Part shown: positions 14,993-19,690 of the stretch, in pieces
How the letters are laid out: every line of letters starts with the position of its first letter
Position numbering within the stretch: position 1 is the first letter of the stretch
NCBI GenBank assembly: GCA_964564735.1
Contig: CAZMCH010000079.1
Coordinates: 1-19,690 of the forward strand
DNA length: 19,690 bases
Direction: 5' to 3'
Source: CAZMCH01 sp964564735
GTDB taxonomy: Bacteria; Poribacteria; DTPJ01
Notes under the pieces: generated by a model
Seen by the model: the letters and a program-made list of their open reading frames with translations, nothing else
Told to the model about the DNA's origin: nothing
Databases searched by the model: none
Made by a program: the position numbers and the translations under genes

Positions 14993-15235
14993 ATGGATTG
15001 GCGAAAACGTATTACAGTAGATCCCGAGATTTGTCATGGCAGAGCCTGTATAAAAGGCACACGTATCATGGTTTCAATAATTTTAGATAATCTTGCGGAA
15101 AATGTTAGTATAGAGGAGATTCTAAAAAGCTACCCATCGTTAAACCTCAACGATATTCAGGCAGCTATTGCCTATGCTGCGGAACTTGCACGTGAGCAGA
15201 TTGTTAGCGTAGCAAAGATGGAAGCCGTTGTATGA
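14993..15235 (+). CDS. DUF433 antitoxin-like protein
   Basis: An 80-residue protein with the DUF433 signature: ITVDPEICHGRACIKGTRIMVSIIL in parts (PEICHGRACIKGTRI at 11-25, then VSIEEILKSYPSLN and DIQAAIAYAAEL). DUF433 is a winged-helix-like domain acting as antitoxin partner of DUF5615 PIN-like proteins. ATG 14993 is preceded by AGAGGTGG; the TTG at 14963 is rejected. Its stop overlaps the next start (ATGA), the usual layout of such pairs. It begins 65 bases after trpB, and I see no convincing separate promoter there, so it may be read from the trp transcript. Confidence 0.85.
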   Translation: MDWRKRITVDPEICHGRACIKGTRIMVSIILDNLAENVSIEEILKSYPSLNLNDIQAAIAYAAELAREQIVSVAKMEAVV

Positions 15236-15549
15236 AATTCAAAATTGACGAAAATTTGCCAGTGGAAATAACTGATATTCTCAAATCATTTAATTATGAT
15301 GCTGTAACTGTAATAGATCAAGGACTGACAAGCGCTCGTGATAATACAATTATTAATGTATGTCTAAAAGAAGAACGTGTTTTAGTTACACTTGATCTTG
15401 ATTTTGCTGATGTTTATACCTATCCACCAGAGCAATATGCTGGAATTATGGTTATTCGTGTAAATATACAGGAGAAATATCATATTATTAATACATTCAA
15501 GCGAGTAATTCCTTTGATTGAACAGAGAGAGATAAAACAAAGGTTATAG
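15232..15549 (+). CDS. DUF5615 PIN-like toxin, apparently truncated by in-frame UAG
   Basis: A 105-residue PIN-like (Mut7-C related) putative nuclease toxin paired with the preceding DUF433 protein by a four-base ATGA overlap. Acidic residues of the presumed metal site are D6 and E7 in KIDENLP and D55, D57 and D60 in LVTLDLDFAD. The frame stops at TAG 15547-15549 after EIKQRL, but reading on gives IVEESRVRIRE and a TAA at 15583-15585. Members of this family typically end in L-W-I-V-E-x3-RxRxR, so the TAG stands where TGG (Trp) is expected. Either the tail has been lost by one base change, the base is a sequencing error, or UAG is read through. The full form would be 117 residues and end one base into the next start. 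Confidence 0.82.
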   Translation: MKFKIDENLPVEITDILKSFNYDAVTVIDQGLTSARDNTIINVCLKEERVLVTLDLDFADVYTYPPEQYAGIMVIRVNIQEKYHIINTFKRVIPLIEQREIKQRL

Positions 15550-15584
15550 ATTGTTGAAGAAAGTAGAGTAAGAATTCGTGAATA

Positions 15585-16346
15585 ATGAATAAAGATAATA
15601 TAAAGAGAAAACAAGCAATGAATAGTAACTCAAATAAACTATTAGCTGATGAAATTGTCTTTGGATTACGTGAAAATTTGCCAAAGTTGCTCGAACCAAT
15701 GGTCAATCTCTGGTCAGTAGCAGTTATGGGTAGCTATCTTCGTGGCGATTTTGTTGAGAATAACAGCGACCTAGATATAAATATCATATTTAAGAAGAGA
15801 GGATTTGATACTCCTCGCTATTTTCTTAGTGAAGAACAAGGATACAAAGTTATCAAAAATTATATTGATTCTATTTTGGGTGATCGAGTAATTTATTCTC
15901 ACGCATGGTCTGAAAATAACGATTGTAAAGGCATAGAACTGATGACTTTTTTATTAAACGATTTCCCCGAAAAGCCTGAAGATATAAAACCTCCCCATGA
16001 AGGTCCTGAGTTTCCATACTTCAATATATTTATGTTTGATTATATTGAAAATCTGATGGTTCTTTGGGGCAATGATCCTAGAAATACTATGCCCGATCCC
16101 CCTGATCCGAAAACTATGGCAGTAGAATCTCTTCGTGTAAATTTTGCAAAATGCAAACGAGCAATTGATACAGGGATGGAATTTAGAGTTCCATTTAACG
16201 CATTTAAGGCAATTCAGGTTGCTCAATTGTTTTTTGGTGAACGCACTCTTGACAAACGAAAGCTTTTAGAGCTTTACAATAAATATGTTCCAGATTTTCC
16301 AATGAAAGATTTTGGCTGTAAGATTATCAATGCCAAAATGGAATAG
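15585..16346 (+). CDS. Nucleotidyltransferase-domain protein, in-frame UAG near C-terminus
   Basis: A 253-residue protein with a pol-beta type nucleotidyltransferase core: VMGSYLRGDF (G49-S50) and NNSDLDINI (D62, D64), the two metal-binding Asp. The remainder is mostly helical without a domain I can name. The start could also be ATG 15618; neither has a strong ribosome site. At TAG 16344-16346 the frame stops, but it continues for 34 codons (RFPDNPPRFAPI, then EYMNFVGQLSILAKETLGK) to TAA 16449-16451, directly before the next gene. The tail looks like genuine coding sequence. Position between a TA pair and an MNT-HEPN pair suggests a defence or TA-type role, but this is inference. Confidence 0.75.
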   Translation: MNKDNIKRKQAMNSNSNKLLADEIVFGLRENLPKLLEPMVNLWSVAVMGSYLRGDFVENNSDLDINIIFKKRGFDTPRYFLSEEQGYKVIKNYIDSILGDRVIYSHAWSENNDCKGIELMTFLLNDFPEKPEDIKPPHEGPEFPYFNIFMFDYIENLMVLWGNDPRNTMPDPPDPKTMAVESLRVNFAKCKRAIDTGMEFRVPFNAFKAIQVAQLFFGERTLDKRKLLELYNKYVPDFPMKDFGCKIINAKME

Positions 16347-16452
16347 CGTTTCCCTGATAATCCTCCGCGTTTTGCACCCATTTCAGAATATATGAATTTT
16401 GTTGGACAATTGAGTATTTTGGCAAAAGAAACATTAGGTAAGGATGGTTAAT

Positions 16453-16782
16453 ATGCCAGTATTAAGCGTTGATGTTATTGACATTGTAAAAGAGTTTAAA
16501 GGGCTTCTGAAATCTGTTCATAAAGACAATCTCAAAGAAGTCATTTTATTTGGCTCAATGGCTCGTGGTGACTTTGATGATGAATCCGATATTGATGTTT
16601 TGGTTGTTTTGAATGATATTTCAAATTACCTAAATGAAATAGATAAGACATTTCAAATCCAATATGAATTGGGAATGAAATATGATGTCATTATAAGTTG
16701 CGTTCTTACAAAATCAAGAGATTATGAATCCAATATTGATCAGTTTTTTCTTAATATACATAAAGAGGGAATACCATTATGA
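16453..16782 (+). CDS. MNT-domain nucleotidyltransferase (MntA-like antitoxin)
   Basis: A 109-residue minimal nucleotidyltransferase. EVILFGSMARGDF (G34-S35) and ESDIDVLVVL (D46, D48) form the catalytic motif. In MNT-HEPN modules this protein is the antitoxin, AMPylating the HEPN toxin near its active site. I prefer ATG 16453 (AAGGA eight bases upstream) over ATG 16444, which would overlap the upstream read-through stop. It overlaps the following HEPN gene by four bases (ATGA), the classic arrangement of the pair. Confidence 0.88.
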   Translation: MPVLSVDVIDIVKEFKGLLKSVHKDNLKEVILFGSMARGDFDDESDIDVLVVLNDISNYLNEIDKTFQIQYELGMKYDVIISCVLTKSRDYESNIDQFFLNIHKEGIPL

Positions 16783-17154
16783 AAAAAGAGATCAGTGGAA
16801 TGATTCGCAAGGCGGAAAGAAGCCTTAATACTGCTTTGCGTTTACATAAAGATGGCGATTATGATTTTGCTATTTCAAGGGCATATTATTCCATGTTTTA
16901 TATGGCAAAAGCTTGTCTTAATACAAAAAATCTCTCATTCTCAAAACATTCTGGGGTATTNNNNNNNNNNTATATTCCCTCAAAAATACTATAAGATATT
17001 TTATTTTGCGTTTGATCAAAGGAATGCTAGTGACTACACATTTATTATAGAATTTCCTGAAGAATTGTCAGAAAGAATTATAAAAGACGCACAAGATTTC
17101 CTGAATATTACACGAATTTATTTGGAGGCATTTATTAATGAACAGGATAGATAA
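16779..17154 (+). CDS. HEPN-domain protein (HepT-like toxin; contains assembly gap)
   Basis: The partner of the MNT protein: a helical HEPN domain, in characterised systems an RNase or inhibitor controlled by the nucleotidyltransferase. Before the gap: AERSLNTALRLHKDGDYDFAISRAYYSMFYMAKACL and LSFSKHSGV (hallmarks DYDFAISRAYYSMFY and FSKHSGV); after it: FPQKYYKIFYFAFDQRNASDYTF and AQDFLNITRIYLEAF. Ten Ns at 16961-16970 separate halves that lie in different frames; relatives have about 12 residues here, so the gap is probably longer than shown and a multiple of three. The last 17 bases overlap trpA, tying the module to the tryptophan genes. Confidence 0.83.
16961..16970. other. Assembly gap in HEPN gene
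   Basis: Ten Ns. To join the upstream and downstream HEPN frames, the true missing length must be a multiple of three; by comparison with the usual HEPN spacing around 36 bases are missing. Confidence 0.75.
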
Positions 17155-17935
17155 GGCTTTTTCAGAATTAAAGGGCAAAAATAAAAAGGCATTTGTTCCA
17201 TTTATCACAGCTGGCGATCCAACGCTTGATATTACAAAATCGCTTATATTGACGCTTAAATCTGTTGGGGCTGATATTATAGAGCTTGGTATTCCGTTCT
17301 CAGACCCGATAGCCGATGGTCCCAGCATACAAAGGGCATCTTTGCGCTCTTTGGAACATAATACATCACTTAGGGACGTATTAAACATGGTTGCGGAAAT
17401 ACGAAAAGATACTCAGATACCAATCGTCCTTATGGGCTATTATAATCCTATATTCAAATATGGCGTTGCTAAATTCACAAAAGATGCAACTGAATCAGGT
17501 GTTGATGGCGTTGTTGTCGCTGACCTTCCTCCTGATGAATCAGCAGAATTGACCAAATCTGCAAAAGAGCATAATCTAGCAACAATATTCCTTGTTGCGC
17601 CAACAAGCACTCCCGATAGAGTTAAACTCATTGCAGAATCATGCACAGGATATATCTATTGTGTTTCCACAACAGGAGTTACAGGCGCAAGAACAACTGT
17701 ATCTGACATGCTTACACCAACATTAAAGCTAATAAAAAAATATACCGATAAGCCTATCGCTGTCGGATTTGGTGTATCAACCCCTGAGCAAGCAAGCGAG
17801 ATTGCAAAAGTCGCTGATGGCGTTATAATTGGCAGTGCCATTGTCAATATAATTGAAAAATATAAAGATAATCCTTCTGAATTGCTATCATCTGTCAAAG
17901 ATTTTGCCTCAAAGTTGGCAAGGGCGATAAAATAG
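17138..17935 (+). CDS. trpA: Tryptophan synthase alpha chain
   Basis: A 265-residue TIM-barrel subunit that splits indole-3-glycerol phosphate to indole and glyceraldehyde 3-phosphate. The catalytic acids fall at the canonical positions: E49 in ADIIELGIPFSDP and D60 in DPIADGP. Further blocks are PFITAGDP, VLMGYYNP, GVVVADLPPDE, FLVAPTSTPDR, YCVSTTGVTGAR, and AVGFGVSTPEQ. ATG 17138 lies inside the end of the HEPN gene, with GGAGG (17123-17127) before it. It is separated from trpB by about 2.2 kb of TA-type genes, which is unusual because trpB and trpA are normally adjacent. The stop TAG is followed at once by TGA, and overlaps the GTG start of csx3. Confidence 0.96.
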   Translation: MNRIDKAFSELKGKNKKAFVPFITAGDPTLDITKSLILTLKSVGADIIELGIPFSDPIADGPSIQRASLRSLEHNTSLRDVLNMVAEIRKDTQIPIVLMGYYNPIFKYGVAKFTKDATESGVDGVVVADLPPDESAELTKSAKEHNLATIFLVAPTSTPDRVKLIAESCTGYIYCVSTTGVTGARTTVSDMLTPTLKLIKKYTDKPIAVGFGVSTPEQASEIAKVADGVIIGSAIVNIIEKYKDNPSELLSSVKDFASKLARAIK

Positions 17936-18249
17936 TGATAGAATATATGGACTTAATAGAATTTAGCATTGAAGAAAAAGAATATTATACTATTGTATCT
18001 TTTGACTTGAAAGATGCCATCTCTCCTGATATTATTTCTTCCATAATTCCACCAAAGGTTAATGCTACTAAAGGCGTCTTATTGAATGGACGAGGACCAA
18101 TATGGTTATATTGTTTTCTTGCCCATTATTACCATCCAACTGCATTTATAGCAACTTGCGATCCAAGACTAGGAGGCGCTGTTATTGTTGAGTCTCATAA
18201 ACAAGGGTTTAAAATAGGAGATATAATACGGGAGGGTCAAGATGAGTAA
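17935..18249 (+). CDS. csx3: CRISPR-associated Csx3 (Crn3-type cyclic tetra-adenylate ring nuclease)
   Basis: A 104-residue protein matching Csx3 closely. The conserved block NGRGPIWLYCFLAHYYHP (51-68) with H64 and H67, then DPRLGGAVIVESH with D76, R78 and H88, covers the residues characteristic of the family. Csx3 (Crn3) breaks down cyclic oligoadenylate made by type III CRISPR complexes, switching off CARF effectors. GTG 17935 uses the last base of the trpA stop codon, implying translational coupling; ATG 17947 is an alternative but has no ribosome site. The end overlaps the csx1 start by eight bases. The ring nuclease and its likely target effector thus form a unit attached to the trp operon. 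Confidence 0.9.
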   Translation: MIEYMDLIEFSIEEKEYYTIVSFDLKDAISPDIISSIIPPKVNATKGVLLNGRGPIWLYCFLAHYYHPTAFIATCDPRLGGAVIVESHKQGFKIGDIIREGQDE

Positions 18250-19447
18250 CAAGGTATTATCTTTTTTGGGAACAGGCAATTATACTCCAATTTGTCATTC
18301 TTTTAATGATAAAAGCACTGATACTCCACATAAGTTTATACAAGAAGCCATATTAGAACTTTTTTGCGGGGATTGGAATGAAAATGATAGTATAATCATA
18401 TTTTTAACTGAAAAAGCTAGAAGCCAAAATTGGAATGATAGAAAAGATGAAAAAACTAATGAGATTATAGCTGGATTGAAAAACGAACTTGATAAGCTCA
18501 AAGAGGATAAGAAATGTAATATTAGCATAAAAGATATTGACATCAAAGATGGAAAAGATGATGATGAATTATGGGAAATATTCAATATAATTATAAATAA
18601 TATTGATGAATCAGATAATATAATTTTTGATATAACACATGCTTTTCGATCAATTCCAATGTTATCGCTGATTATATTGAATTATGCTAAATTTATAAAG
18701 AAAATAAAAATAGATAAGATTGTATACGCTGCATTTGAGGCAAAGATAGATGATAAAACAGCACCAATTTTTGATCTTACCCCATTTGTGCGTCTATTTG
18801 ACTGGACTGTTGCTATTGATAGATTTCTTGATACAGGTGACGCCAAACGAATCAATGAATTAGGTACATCCGAACTAATACCTAAGATAGCTGAAACTAA
18901 AGGTAAAGAAGGTATAGACATTAGTAAGTTTATCAAAAAATTAGATGAATTCACAAAAGCAATCTCTACTTGCCGTGGTCCCGAAATAAAGGGGCTTATT
19001 GATAACATAAAAAAATTAACACCAGATGCAAAAAAAGAGAGCGGAGAATTACTTCCATTACAGCCATTGTTTGAAAAAATTGAGCAAAAATTTGATAAAA
19101 TGTCTAGTGATGATCATATACAAAGTGGTTTAAGTGCAGTTGAATGGTGTCATGATAATGGACTTATTCAGCAAGGCTTTACAATTTTGCGCGAGAATTT
19201 TGTAAATTATGTAATGATGAAAATATTAATAAAAGGTGATTTAAGAAAAAAAGAGGATCGAGAAGAAGCCGAATACCTTCTTAATACAAGAGATATAAGA
19301 ATTTGTGAGGAAATGCTGGAAATCTGGCGTAATATGATAGATTTTAGAAATTCACTCAATCATGCAGGATGGAGAAAGTGTAATCCGCAAGATTTCGATA
19401 CGGCACTTGGTAAATATATTGAACGTGCCAAAGCCATATTAATTTAG
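18242..19447 (+). CDS. csx1: CARF-HEPN CRISPR ribonuclease (Csx1/Csx2, TM1812 family)
   Basis: A 401-residue type III CRISPR ancillary effector. The N-terminal CARF domain (about 1-190) starts VLSFLGTGNYTP and carries D130-ITHAFRS, the DxTHG-like motif of the family. The C-terminal HEPN domain has FRNSLNHAG with R369-x4-H374, the RNase active site. In this family, cyclic tetra-adenylate binding to CARF activates non-specific RNA cleavage. GGAGGG is before ATG 18242, inside the end of csx3. Its own stop is TAG. No cas10, cmr/csm or CRISPR array is visible, so the signal must come from elsewhere in the genome, or the pair works without it. Confidence 0.88.
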   Translation: MSNKVLSFLGTGNYTPICHSFNDKSTDTPHKFIQEAILELFCGDWNENDSIIIFLTEKARSQNWNDRKDEKTNEIIAGLKNELDKLKEDKKCNISIKDIDIKDGKDDDELWEIFNIIINNIDESDNIIFDITHAFRSIPMLSLIILNYAKFIKKIKIDKIVYAAFEAKIDDKTAPIFDLTPFVRLFDWTVAIDRFLDTGDAKRINELGTSELIPKIAETKGKEGIDISKFIKKLDEFTKAISTCRGPEIKGLIDNIKKLTPDAKKESGELLPLQPLFEKIEQKFDKMSSDDHIQSGLSAVEWCHDNGLIQQGFTILRENFVNYVMMKILIKGDLRKKEDREEAEYLLNTRDIRICEEMLEIWRNMIDFRNSLNHAGWRKCNPQDFDTALGKYIERAKAILI

Positions 19448-19538
19448 TGTAATGTTTGCATTGAAATAGGAATTTAGGTTATTTTGCAGAAATTAAAAAA
19501 GAATATTTAACGTGAGTTCGACGTAAAGAATTGTATTT

Positions 19539-19569
19539 ACCACCAAGACACAAAGGCACAAAGCAAGAA
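19539..19569. repeat. Dispersed repeat (ACCAAGACACAAAGGCACAAAG type)
   Basis: CACCAAGACACAAAGGCAC followed by AAAGCAAG is recognised from memory as a widely dispersed intergenic repeat motif of many environmental bacteria. Just after it, AGATTGAAG occurs twice (19573-19581 and 19588-19596) in direct orientation, 15 bases apart. Confidence 0.6.
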
Positions 19570-19623
19570 ATAAGATTGAAGATTAAAAGATTGAAGCTTT
19601 TTAACGCTGCAAAAAAGGAATAG

Positions 19624-19690
19624 ACCGCTGATTTCCGCTGACTGTGTAACGCTGATTATCTCTGATTTTTTAAACAGATGAAATCAGAGG
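19624..19690. repeat. CGCTGATT-type dispersed repeat with inverted repeat
   Basis: Repeated units resembling CGCTGATT (CCGCTGATTT, CCGCTGACT, ACGCTGATTA, CTCTGATTT) run to the end of the window, closing with AAATCAGAG (19681-19689), the reverse complement of CTCTGATTT (19660-19668). This matches my memory of another dispersed intergenic repeat family. It is cut by the window edge and is non-coding. Confidence 0.6.

Noticed and set aside
16961..16990. Apparent frameshift and early stop in the HEPN gene
   Set aside because: Again caused by a run of Ns; the downstream half continues the HEPN domain in another frame.
19448..19690. Possible CRISPR array after csx1
   Set aside because: The repeated CGCTGATT units are short, irregular and without spacer-sized intervals; they fit a dispersed intergenic repeat.

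Overview
The window is an AT-rich bacterial segment (a scaffold carrying two runs of ten Ns). Gene content fits an uncultured, probably anaerobic or syntrophic-type bacterium. It has a V-type ATPase, exported LamG/DUF1080-like proteins, Gfo/Idh/MocA oxidoreductases, a sugar-phosphate isomerase/epimerase, an archaeal-type AroA' and dispersed repeats of the kind seen in candidate-phylum genomes. The protein style (LamG proteins with a C-terminal TWGxIK motif, many Gfo/Idh/MocA genes) reminds me of Poribacteria-like lineages, but this is an impression, not a proof.

Left part (1-4980): the end of a V-ATPase operon (ntpB, partial, overlapping ntpD) closes with a strong terminator. It is followed by a UROD/MtaA-like gene, two tandem exported LamG paralogues, each with an apparent hairpin after it, and a stand-alone CheY-like receiver. 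Middle part (4981-10195): two Gfo/Idh/MocA oxidoreductases, a third exported jelly-roll protein with its own promoter, a fusion of a zinc anti-sigma-type domain with a MEDS sensory domain, and, on the minus strand, a xylose-isomerase-like TIM-barrel enzyme.

Right part (10196-19447) is the most interesting. A good sigma70-type promoter (10351-10379) is followed by a previously unlisted 38-codon leader ORF (10463-10579) rich in Trp, Phe and Tyr codons, an antiterminator pairing that overlaps the end of that ORF, and a strong intrinsic terminator (10619-10659). This is a textbook ribosome-stalling attenuator for the co-directional cluster aroA'-trpC-trpB2-trpB1-[DUF433-DUF5615]-nucleotidyltransferase-[MNT-HEPN]-trpA-csx3-csx1. 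The tryptophan genes are thus interrupted by toxin-antitoxin-type genes. trpA overlaps the HEPN gene, csx3 (CRISPR ring-nuclease family) begins on the trpA stop codon, and csx1 (CARF-HEPN RNase) overlaps csx3. If co-transcribed, a type III CRISPR signalling pair and TA modules would be expressed in step with aromatic amino acid supply. No CRISPR array, cas10 or other cas gene is visible in the window.

Two adjacent genes of the inserted block (the DUF5615 toxin and the 253-residue nucleotidyltransferase) each continue in frame past a UAG stop into sequence that looks like the rest of the protein. The window ends in two dispersed repeat families.
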